This document shows, one piece after another, positions 5,942 through 13,204 of a stretch of DNA of 13,419 nt. A program made the position numbers and the translations under genes. The notes beneath the pieces were generated by a model. It saw nothing but the letters and a program-made list of their open reading frames with translations. It was not told the DNA's origin and did not search any database. This DNA is from CAZVXI01 sp964631295 (lineage in GTDB: Bacteria > Planctomycetota > Phycisphaerae > Phycisphaerales > SM1A02), in NCBI GenBank assembly GCA_964631295.1, contig CAZVXI010000080.1, forward strand, positions 1 through 13,419, in the 5' to 3' direction. Positions within the stretch are counted from its first letter, which is position 1. Every line of letters begins with the position of its first letter.

Positions 5942-8900
5942 ATGCAAGAAAAGTCGCACAAACAAGAGCCGTCGAACCTCCCTGAGCAGTCGGATGAGTC
6001 GGACGCACCAAACAGCGACGAGTCGCCACCACACATCGAGCGCAGCACACAACGACGGCTGACGATCCTCGCGACTGGCGTCGTACTGGCCCTCGTACTC
6101 GTCGTCATCATCATGAACCTCGGCTCACCGCAGGTCCGCCCGGAAAACGCTTCGCGGAATGAAGACAGACAGCCAATCGAACTGATCGAACCTGATGCGC
6201 TCACAGAGGAGCAACTTGCCGGGACGGCAGATGTCTCGGAGTTGAGCGTTGATGACCTTGCTGTTCAGGGTGGCTGGATCCAGGTCACCGACGATCACGG
6301 CCAACTCGCGCAACAGTACCGCTTTGAGCGGCTCGACCCCAATCCTGAGAAGGGCCCCGGCTGGGCAGAACTGATCGAACCCGAAGCGGAGGTGTTTCTC
6401 TCCGACAATCGCGTCGTGCTCCTCACCGGTGACCGCGCCCTTGCATACACGCCGAGCAGGGCGTTGGAATCCGGCTCGATTTTCGGCCATGTGACGATCC
6501 ACTTGTATGAACTGGATGAACGGCGAAGTGTCAATCGTGATACCGATCGACCCGCGCTGACGGTGACAACAGATGAAGCGCGATTCGACAGCATGCTCGG
6601 CGAAATATATTGCCCCGGATCGGTTGACATCAAATCCGCTCACCTCGACATGCCGGGCAATGAACTTCGTGTTCTGCTCAACGACCAGCAACAACAGATA
6701 GCCCTGCGAATGGCATCGGTGCGTCACATTCTCGTGCGCGATGGGTCGTTCATGCGCGACGAAGACAAATCAGACGCGTCCGACAGGGGTGACGCCCCAC
6801 GACCGCAACCGTCCGCGGTCGATCCGGCGAACGTCTATCGCGTTTCAATGACAGGTAACCTGCGTATCGAACAGCAGACACGTCGTGGATCGCGAACGAT
6901 CACTGGCGATTCGCTGATAGCGCTGCTTACGAGCGAGTCGGCTGATCTTGGTGAATCCCTCGCACAGGCTGTCGTTAAGAGCCGAAGGCATCGAGTCGCA
7001 CAATCCAGCGGCGCAGCAACTGCTGTCACGTATGTGCAGTTTCTCCGCGCAACAGTTGTCGGCGTGCAGGATGCAGGAATCTCACCCGCGCCCGGAGAGA
7101 CACTGATCCGTTTCGATGGCCCTCTGCTGGTCGAGCCGTGGCAGGCCGAAGTTGGTGAATCCCTCCCGTTAGAACATGCCGAAGACGCACATGTGACGAT
7201 GACGGGCTCCCCGCTGCGTATGACTGATAGTTCTGAATCGGCTGATGCTGCCGCTTCATCACTTGTGTATCAGCGGGCAGTTGACTCGCTCGCATTGTTC
7301 GGCGGTGAGGAGTCGCCACTGATTGTGAGCAGCCCCGACCTGACCGCAACGGGCGAGCAGTTTGTCTACACGAGAAGCGATGGTCGCGCCCGGTTCATCG
7401 GCAGCGGCTGGCTTGCACCGGAACAACTTGATCTTCTCCAGGACGATCAGGGAGCGCGCAACGTGGGTGATCTTATCGCTGAACTGCAGATTACCTGGCA
7501 GACTGGCGTTGATCTCCAGTTTGCGTCTGACGGCAGCGATGACTCGATGGGGTCACTGCGCGAAGTGCGATTCACCGGCGATGTCCAGGTGCAATCCGAG
7601 GATGGTGACATTTTCAGTGACGATCTGCGACTCCTCTTGACGCTCGACAGAACAGGCAAACCAATACCCGAGCAGATGATTGCAGCCGGCGGTGTAAAGA
7701 CGACTGACAACTTGCGCACGATGTGGGCAGACCATCTCGTTGTCGACTTTGACGAGGTCGATGACGGCGTGCAACCACGTGTGAACGAGGCCGGCTCCAT
7801 CAGTGCTCGCGTGAGTGATGACACGATGATCCGCAACCTGCACGCGGCGGGTGATGTGCAGGTGCTGCTCTCTGATGGTTCACGTGCGTTTGCTGATGAA
7901 CTTATCGGCGACGGGAATACGGAAACGCTTGAACTGCGCGGCGAACATGTGGTCGTTGCCGCTGGACGAATGTTGATCGATCGTGGCAAGAGCATCACCT
8001 TTGATGGCAAGCAGCAGACCGGTCACTGGAACGGGCCCGGGCAACTATTTGTGTACGATCGAGCGATCGACACAAGCGCCGACGAGCGCATCGATCGACC
8101 AGCGATCAACCACGATGAGACACCGCCGAACGTGAAGGCCCGATGGAACGAGTCGATGGATCTCGATGGAGCCGCCAACGATGGAGCGGGTGAAGTCACG
8201 CTTGACGGGGATGTGTTTGCAGAGTCACGGCCATCTGATTTTGAATACAATCGTCTCGAAGGACAGCAGATCACACTCGCGTTCCGAGCCACGAATGCCG
8301 ATGCGTTGCCGGCAGAGGAGAGTGATGATCCGCTCATGAGCCGTGTGAGCAATCGTCAACTCGAGCGATTCATTGCGCGAGGCAGGGCGAAACTCGAGAA
8401 TCGTCTCTGGCGCACAGCGGACCAATCGGATAAGCCTCGCGTGTTCTATGTGGCCGGCCCGTTGCTGGAGTACAACGACATTGCTTTTGAAGCACGCGTG
8501 CTTGGCGCGGGCGAACTGCTGTTTCAAGATGTATTTGTTGATCCAGATGCTCCGATTGATCGTGCTGATGCAGATGATCCGCTCGCCGGGGCGTTTCGTG
8601 GCAAAGGCACATCACTGTTTCGCTGGCGCGATGATCTGAAGATGCTCGCGCGACCCGGTGGTGAGGATGGCGAGCACGTGATCTCGTTGCGAGGCGACGT
8701 CACGGCCATTCACCGCAACCTTGCCAATGAAACTGCAACACTCACCGGCGAATCCGTTGATGCGTATGTCTCCCGCGTGTTGCCGACCGAGACAGATTCG
8801 ACTCGCCCCGATGCACCTGCACGCACCACGAACTTCGACCTTGGCGGTTCGTTTGATCTGACGCGCATCACCGGCGAAGGCGCGCTGGCGATCCAGGCGA

Positions 8901-9091
8901 GCCGACATACTGTCACCTGCGACGCTTTCGACTATGACCTTGCGAGCGGCATTGCCGAAGCCCGCGCGACAGATGGCCGCCTCGTGTCCGTGCTTACGAG
9001 TGACTCGGCTCAACCGCTTCGCGTGGGGAGCATCCTGTGGGATATGGCGCGCGATGTCATCACTGTCCGCCGTGCTTCAGGCGGCGGTTGA
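5942..9091 (+). CDS. Giant LptC/LptA-like (OstA-type) membrane-anchored LPS transport protein
   Basis: A 1049-residue protein with a short charged cytoplasmic N-terminus, one hydrophobic segment at about residues 40-60 (anchor-like, with no obvious cleavage site) and a very long acidic periplasmic part. Residues about 100-190 look like an LptC-type domain, ending in IFGHVTIHLYE. Further OstA/LptA-like strand modules recur, recognised by a G-x-V or G-D-V element followed by a coating strand: about 222 (CPGSVDIKS), 304 (MTGNLRIEQ), 545 (FTGDVQVQS), 637 (AAGDVQVLL), 755 (LDGDVFAES), 917 (LRGDVTAIH) and 980 (GEGALAIQA). In enterobacteria LptC (about 190 residues) and LptA (about 185) are separate proteins that form the LPS bridge from inner to outer membrane. 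Here the bridge seems to be one chain. Position 27 nt after kdsC supports the role. There is no clear ribosome binding site at 5942. lptB, F and G are absent from the window. The LptC-like role is inferred from pattern and context. Confidence 0.75.
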   Translation: MQEKSHKQEPSNLPEQSDESDAPNSDESPPHIERSTQRRLTILATGVVLALVLVVIIMNLGSPQVRPENASRNEDRQPIELIEPDALTEEQLAGTADVSELSVDDLAVQGGWIQVTDDHGQLAQQYRFERLDPNPEKGPGWAELIEPEAEVFLSDNRVVLLTGDRALAYTPSRALESGSIFGHVTIHLYELDERRSVNRDTDRPALTVTTDEARFDSMLGEIYCPGSVDIKSAHLDMPGNELRVLLNDQQQQIALRMASVRHILVRDGSFMRDEDKSDASDRGDAPRPQPSAVDPANVYRVSMTGNLRIEQQTRRGSRTITGDSLIALLTSESADLGESLAQAVVKSRRHRVAQSSGAATAVTYVQFLRATVVGVQDAGISPAPGETLIRFDGPLLVEPWQAEVGESLPLEHAEDAHVTMTGSPLRMTDSSESADAAASSLVYQRAVDSLALFGGEESPLIVSSPDLTATGEQFVYTRSDGRARFIGSGWLAPEQLDLLQDDQGARNVGDLIAELQITWQTGVDLQFASDGSDDSMGSLREVRFTGDVQVQSEDGDIFSDDLRLLLTLDRTGKPIPEQMIAAGGVKTTDNLRTMWADHLVVDFDEVDDGVQPRVNEAGSISARVSDDTMIRNLHAAGDVQVLLSDGSRAFADELIGDGNTETLELRGEHVVVAAGRMLIDRGKSITFDGKQQTGHWNGPGQLFVYDRAIDTSADERIDRPAINHDETPPNVKARWNESMDLDGAANDGAGEVTLDGDVFAESRPSDFEYNRLEGQQITLAFRATNADALPAEESDDPLMSRVSNRQLERFIARGRAKLENRLWRTADQSDKPRVFYVAGPLLEYNDIAFEARVLGAGELLFQDVFVDPDAPIDRADADDPLAGAFRGKGTSLFRWRDDLKMLARPGGEDGEHVISLRGDVTAIHRNLANETATLTGESVDAYVSRVLPTETDSTRPDAPARTTNFDLGGSFDLTRITGEGALAIQASRHTVTCDAFDYDLASGIAEARATDGRLVSVLTSDSAQPLRVGSILWDMARDVITVRRASGGG

Positions 9092-9652
9092 TTACGTCAC
9101 ATCACGCTCGGCAACCTTGTAGTATTCTCGCTCGCCACGGCCGCGCAGCGGGTAGTCCTTGCGCAGCGGGTGTGCGGGATAATCGCGCCACATCAGGATG
9201 CGACGCAAATCCGGGTGATTGCGGAAGCGAATACCGAACATGTCATACACTTCGCGCTCGCGCCATTCGGCACCAGGCCAGATGTCAGTCACGGAATCAA
9301 GTTCCAGCGCCGGGTCTGGCTCGATGCCTGTCGTGTCGATCGTCGGGTCGAGGTACGTCTTCACCGTCAGGTTCAACTCGTGTGGCATGCTCAGCAGCAG
9401 GTACACAACTGCGAACCGCCCGAGTGTTTCTGCGGGGTACCCAAGATAATCCACACCTGTGACGTCGATCAGCGAGTTGTAGTCGCATCGCGGGTCATCC
9501 CGCAGGAAACGCAACACCTCGTGCACGCGATCGGGCGGGACGATCAGCGTCGTCTGACCGCGGAACTCCGTCCCGATGAGTTTCACATCGCCGAACTGCT
9601 CCTTGATAAGCGGGAGCGTCGGATGATCGAGGTTGACCTTTGGCTTTGGCAT
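9092..9652 (-). CDS. nuoC: NADH-quinone oxidoreductase subunit C (NuoC, complex I 30-kDa subunit)
   Basis: Predicted 186-residue subunit of the peripheral arm of respiratory complex I, which sits beside NuoD and NuoB at the quinone end. The conserved block WREREVYDMFGIRF, then NHPDLRRIL and HPLRKDYPLRG, is the 30-kDa signature. The N-terminal half has the usual LIDVTGVDYLGYP segment. The frame continues upstream to a TTG at 9709, which would overlap the preceding gene by 17 nt and add 19 residues; the ATG at 9652 places MPKPKVNLDHP first and is preferred, although neither has a clear ribosome binding site. The stop directly abuts the lptC-like stop on the other strand, with no base between them. 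No other nuo gene is next to it, whereas nuoC normally lies between nuoB and nuoD. Confidence 0.93.
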   Translation of the reverse strand: MPKPKVNLDHPTLPLIKEQFGDVKLIGTEFRGQTTLIVPPDRVHEVLRFLRDDPRCDYNSLIDVTGVDYLGYPAETLGRFAVVYLLLSMPHELNLTVKTYLDPTIDTTGIEPDPALELDSVTDIWPGAEWREREVYDMFGIRFRNHPDLRRILMWRDYPAHPLRKDYPLRGRGEREYYKVAERDVT

Positions 9653-9692
9653 GAGCGTATTGAAGCGGCTGTTGGCCTCGGAAACAAGTCGG

Positions 9693-10361
9693 CTATGAAT
9701 CGACGCCAAGCCACGCCAGTTGCTGGTCCAAATCCTGATCGATCAGCACAACCGGCGTGCCTCCGGCAATATGGCGATGGGCGAGATCTCGCAGCAGCCC
9801 GCCCGGCAGCCTGCCTCCGCCGAGCACCGCCGGCTCGACGCAGCCCTCGTCAGCATCATCCATCGGCCGAGCATCGCTGAGCAGGACCAGATCGGCCTCG
9901 GGCGCGAGCGTCTCGAAAATGCGCTCCATGTGATCCTCAACAGGGTCGAACATCGATGGTTCCAGCAGCGTCGCCGCGGACAACGCCAAACCAAGTGCGC
10001 GACTCGCATCGTCGCCCTGCGCGAAGTTGAATGCCGTCTGCGTATCGCTGAGCACATGCCGGCTGTGTGGCTGAATCAGAACGCGACCATTGGCCGCTGC
10101 GGCAGCATCAGCCAGTCTCCGAGCGAGTTGCGCGAACGCCTCCTGGCCGGGCTGCATCCAGTTCATCGGATGTGACTGGAACAAAGCGTCGGCCAGCGTG
10201 CCCGACCATGCAATCACAGTGTGCCCTGCCGCGGCGATGTCGATCGTCGCATCCGGCTCCAGCAGGTTCGCGGTGATGCGCTGTGCAATCACGGTGTCAT
10301 CGGCCAGCCGAATGACCGCGCCATCCCGCTCGACGCACATCTGGTCATACACGATTCCCAT
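9693..10361 (-). CDS. Unknown protein, possibly a degenerate xylose-isomerase-like TIM barrel
   Basis: A 222-residue soluble protein, start fixed by the ATG that shares one base with the thrE-type stop (TGATG), with a weak GGTG upstream. I cannot assign a function. The order of features suggests a sugar-phosphate isomerase/epimerase (xylose-isomerase-like) fold: VIAWSGTLADAL early, GRVLIQPHSRHVLSDTQTAF in the middle where the family has an E-P-H and D-P-x-x motif, ALGLALSAATLL where the family has a Leu-Asp-x-x-His strand, then ADLVLLSDARP and VVLIDQDLDQQLAWL at the end. The usual metal ligands look replaced (Gln for Glu before Pro-His, Ser-Ala-Ala-Thr for the Asp-x-x-His type), so it may be inactive as an isomerase or belong elsewhere. 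Translational coupling to the exporter suggests they are made together. Confidence in the gene is high and in the fold low. Confidence 0.7.
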   Translation of the reverse strand: MGIVYDQMCVERDGAVIRLADDTVIAQRITANLLEPDATIDIAAAGHTVIAWSGTLADALFQSHPMNWMQPGQEAFAQLARRLADAAAAANGRVLIQPHSRHVLSDTQTAFNFAQGDDASRALGLALSAATLLEPSMFDPVEDHMERIFETLAPEADLVLLSDARPMDDADEGCVEPAVLGGGRLPGGLLRDLAHRHIAGGTPVVLIDQDLDQQLAWLGVDS

Positions 10362-11680
10362 CAGATCACCCGCCGGCTTGGCATCGCCACATTCGCCACC
10401 AGCATCCCCACAACGATTGACAGCGCCACGAGCAACATCGTGAATGCACCATCCACGCCGCGGAGCACATCTTCTTCCAGCAGAGCCGTGAAGCTGCGAT
10501 ACCCGACCGTTCCCGGCACCAGTAACAGAATCCCCGGCAAGGCGAACGGCGTCGCAGGACGTTTGAATGTACGCGACATCAGGTTGCTCGCGATCGTCAC
10601 CCAGAACGCGCCGATGCACGCGCCCGTCTCCGGCCCCATGATCGCTGCACCAAATCGCCCTCCGTAAAAGCCGATCGCTGCGGAAATCACGAAAAGCGGC
10701 CAGTCCGTCGTCCGCGCGACAAACAACACCACCATTGCCGAGGCAGCACCAATGAGCGCTGCCAGTTCGATCCACCATGCAGGGTCGACTGCAAGCGCAG
10801 ATTCTGTTGCCGTCCCGATCGCACGCTCGAGTTGTAACCCCAGCGCCACCCCGAAGCCGAGTGTGCAGATGACGGTGATCGCGCCGACCAGTCGGGCAGA
10901 CCCTGCAACCAGGTTCCTCGTTGCAACTTCATTGACCGCGATGGTGAACGTCAGCCCCGGCAGCAGCAGAACAATCCCCGCGGCAACAGCGGTGTACACG
11001 GAGATCGGCCCGATCAACCATGAAGCGGTCACCGCAATCACTGCCGCCAGCCCGCCCGCGACGACTTCCAGCAGCCGGGCGCTGCTGCGGTAGCGCGTGA
11101 TCGTCCGGCTGAGGATGCCGACCACGCAGCCGATGATCGACGCGGTGATGACTTCCTGCCAGTGTCCACCGAACAGCGTCGCTGCCGTCCCGCCGACAAC
11201 CGCCGCCGCGCACAGCGAGCCCACCCAGCCATAAATCGGCGGCGCATCAATGATCTTCTGCACCGCCTTCGTCGCATCATCAATCGACATGTCCGTCGAC
11301 AGGACCTCATCAACCAGCGCATCGAGGTCCGTCAGCTTGGATGCATTCACTTCGCCCGGCTCGATGCGAATCAGGTAGGTGCGCTGATCTTCCAGCGAGC
11401 CGAATGCGCTGAACAGCGACGTCGGTGTGGAGAAAAACTGCGCCTCCAGACCGAGCGTGGCAGACACCCGCGCCAGGGCCTGCTCCAGATGATCCGCATG
11501 CGCACCGAACCTGTGCAATGCACGGCCAAGTTCGAGCACAAACCGCACCGGGCTCGGCGTACCTGCGGGGATGGCCGTTTGCTGTGCTTGCAGCGGCATC
11601 GCTCCCAATGGCAAGCCCGGGGACACGAGCGGTGTCGACGCATCATCTTCGCGCGTGCGGGTCGGTTGTTCGATTTTCAC
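10361..11680 (-). CDS. Threonine/serine exporter family protein (ThrE type, fused N- and C-terminal halves)
   Basis: Predicted 439-residue inner-membrane protein with a soluble N-terminal region of about 140 residues and about ten membrane segments. The N-terminal family signature is present: ALHRFGAHADHLEQALARVS followed by SLFSAFG. The most diagnostic stretch is PGLTFTIAVNEVATRNLVAG (with VTASWLIGPISV before it), and the second half carries LPGILLLVPGTVGYRSF. Both halves, often separate proteins (DUF1212 and DUF3815), are on one chain, as in corynebacterial ThrE, which exports Thr and Ser. The substrate here is not proven. The true start is uncertain: the frame is open to 11884. I chose the GTG at 11680, which lies downstream of the kinase stop; an ATG at 11599 with a GGGAG too close to it is the other choice. 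Downstream, the stop overlaps the next start by one base. Confidence 0.82.
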   Translation of the reverse strand: MKIEQPTRTREDDASTPLVSPGLPLGAMPLQAQQTAIPAGTPSPVRFVLELGRALHRFGAHADHLEQALARVSATLGLEAQFFSTPTSLFSAFGSLEDQRTYLIRIEPGEVNASKLTDLDALVDEVLSTDMSIDDATKAVQKIIDAPPIYGWVGSLCAAAVVGGTAATLFGGHWQEVITASIIGCVVGILSRTITRYRSSARLLEVVAGGLAAVIAVTASWLIGPISVYTAVAAGIVLLLPGLTFTIAVNEVATRNLVAGSARLVGAITVICTLGFGVALGLQLERAIGTATESALAVDPAWWIELAALIGAASAMVVLFVARTTDWPLFVISAAIGFYGGRFGAAIMGPETGACIGAFWVTIASNLMSRTFKRPATPFALPGILLLVPGTVGYRSFTALLEEDVLRGVDGAFTMLLVALSIVVGMLVANVAMPSRRVI

Positions 11681-11739
11681 GGCCACAGCAATCGCGCCAT
11701 CCGAAGAGGTTGAAGACACAGTCAAGACGAAGCAGGAAT

Positions 11740-12471
11740 CTATGCCGCAAATCGCGAGAATCGACCAGGAGTCGGAGCGAATCTCACACGCCCCGGTTTG
11801 AGAGTCGCCATCGCCGCCCCCGACGGTGTCAGCGTCGGCGCGTGCGCGGTGGAGATCGTCGAGAATGAGTCCATCGCACGACAAACGCGAACGATCCAGA
11901 TCACGCGCCGCTCCGCGCCGGGGATCGTCGGCGAATGCCGCGCTGGCGAAGATTGCCGAACTGTCTCAGCGTTCTCTATGGATGAGGAACGCGCTTCTTC
12001 CGTATGCGCGAGGCCGAAGTCCAGCACCTTCACCGAGCCGTCTGCCGTGACCATGATGTTGCCCGGCTTGAGATCACGATGAATCACACCCGCTTCGTGC
12101 GCTGCTTCCACGCCGGCTGCAATCTGCACCGCGATCTCAAGCGCATCATCCACCGCCAGCGCGCCACGATCAAGACGATCGGCCAGTGTTTCGCCTTCGA
12201 TGTATTCCAGCACGAGATACTGCTGGTCGTTGGCTTCCTCGACGCCGTAGATACCTGCGATGTTCGGGTGATTGAGCTGCGCCAGCACCTTGGCTTCGCG
12301 CTGAAAGCGCGCGAGCCGATCGGCATCCTCCGCCAGTTCCTCCGGCAGGGCTTTGATCGCGACATCCCGCTCCAGCCGCGAGTCGCGTGCGAGGTACACC
12401 ACACCCATCCCGCCGCGCCCGAGCTCGCGGGAGATCTGGTAGGGGCCGATTTGTCCGGAGTTTGCTGACAC
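11740..12471 (-). CDS. Ser/Thr protein kinase, truncated after the DFG motif (probably a decaying gene)
   Basis: A 243-residue protein whose first 185 residues are a eukaryotic-type Ser/Thr kinase N-lobe and catalytic loop: GRGGMGVVYLARD (19-30, P-loop), VAIK (Lys40), the helix-C Glu in REAKVLAQL, HRDLKPGN (131-138, catalytic Asp133) and DFG (151-153). The segment up to SPTIPGA (180-186) resembles the spacer of planctomycete kinases just before the activation-loop GTAAYMSPEQ motif, but that motif, the APE-type Glu and the whole C-lobe are missing. Beyond about 11915 (residue 186) the chain is low-similarity and Arg-rich to a stop at 11740. The likely explanation is a deletion or frameshift that removed the rest. 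The start is a GTG at 12471 without a clear ribosome binding site. The kinase is unlikely to be active. Function and substrates are unknown. Confidence 0.7.
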   Translation of the reverse strand: MSANSGQIGPYQISRELGRGGMGVVYLARDSRLERDVAIKALPEELAEDADRLARFQREAKVLAQLNHPNIAGIYGVEEANDQQYLVLEYIEGETLADRLDRGALAVDDALEIAVQIAAGVEAAHEAGVIHRDLKPGNIMVTADGSVKVLDFGLAHTEEARSSSIENAETVRQSSPARHSPTIPGAERRVIWIVRVCRAMDSFSTISTAHAPTLTPSGAAMATLKPGRVRFAPTPGRFSRFAA

Positions 12472-12526
12472 GCGAGCGTTAGTCTATCAAACGATGTGAC
12501 TCATTGCCCTTCGCGGCGACACGACG

Positions 12527-13204
12527 CTATACGCCGCGCATCTGCGGGTCCCAGATGTGTTTGTGAAGCTGGGTCTGCATGCGGACAGGGCCGGACTCTG
12601 GCGGACACTCCAACATCCACTCGGCAAGATCGCGCGGCGAGAGGCCTGCACACCCTGCGATCTCATCCGTGCCTGCTTGTTCCCACACGGCTGACATCAA
12701 CACCGCTTTGCAGCGTCCCGGCAGGTTATGTTGGTCGATCACCTCGCGCGCCCAGTCGTAGTCGGCGCGGTCGGTGATGACAAACTTCACTTCATCCCGC
12801 TCGTGCAGCGCATCGATGTTCGACCACAGGTTGCGTTCATGCTCCCCACTGCCGGGCGTTTTCAGATCCACTATCCGAATCGCGCGCGGATCGCAATGGC
12901 TGATGTCGCAGGCTCCTGATGTCTCGATGAGCACGGTTCGCCCAGCATCGCACAGGCGCGCGACCAGTTCGTGGACATTCGGCTGCAGCAGCGGCTCCCC
13001 GCCGGTGATCTGCACGAGTAGCGTCGTCGGCCACTGGCTGACTTCCTCGATGATCGCGTCGATTGTCCGCGCTGCCCCTTCCTTGAATGCGTACTCGGTG
13101 TCGCAGTAGGAGCAGCGCAGATGGCAGCCGCGCAGTCGGATGAAGATGCACGGACAGCCCGCCCAGGTGGACTCACCCTGGATGGAGTGGAAGACCTCGT
13201 TCAT
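12527..13204 (-). CDS. queE: 7-carboxy-7-deazaguanine synthase (QueE), radical SAM
   Basis: Predicted 225-residue cytoplasmic radical SAM enzyme that converts 6-carboxytetrahydropterin to 7-carboxy-7-deazaguanine in the queuosine/preQ0 pathway. It starts with MNEVFHSIQGEST, a typical QueE start, followed by the iron-sulfur cluster motif C-x3-C-x2-C (Cys27, 31 and 34 in RGCHLRCSYCDTEYAF). The S-adenosylmethionine-binding ITGGEPLLQ lies at 66-74, IETSGA around 97, VDLKTPGSGE and KFVITDRADY follow. The C-terminus LHKHIWDP is typical. The frame is open upstream to the window edge and is not family-like before 13204, so this ATG was chosen by homology; no good ribosome binding site is visible. The kinase begins 55 nt downstream. 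queC, queD and queF are not in the window. An antibiotic or DNA-modification use of the product cannot be excluded. Confidence 0.92.
   Translation of the reverse strand: MNEVFHSIQGESTWAGCPCIFIRLRGCHLRCSYCDTEYAFKEGAARTIDAIIEEVSQWPTTLLVQITGGEPLLQPNVHELVARLCDAGRTVLIETSGACDISHCDPRAIRIVDLKTPGSGEHERNLWSNIDALHERDEVKFVITDRADYDWAREVIDQHNLPGRCKAVLMSAVWEQAGTDEIAGCAGLSPRDLAEWMLECPPESGPVRMQTQLHKHIWDPQMRGV

Noticed and set aside
10362..10778. 139-codon upstream extension of the unknown 222-residue protein
   Set aside because: It lies inside the exporter gene in another frame and is Cys/Arg/Gly-rich shadow sequence; the TGATG coupled start explains the gene.
11798..12082. Plus-strand frame opposite the kinase that looks protein-like at its start
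   Set aside because: Most of it is antisense to conserved kinase motifs, and no family match or ribosome binding site is seen; it is kept only as a question for the 11681-11915 spacer.
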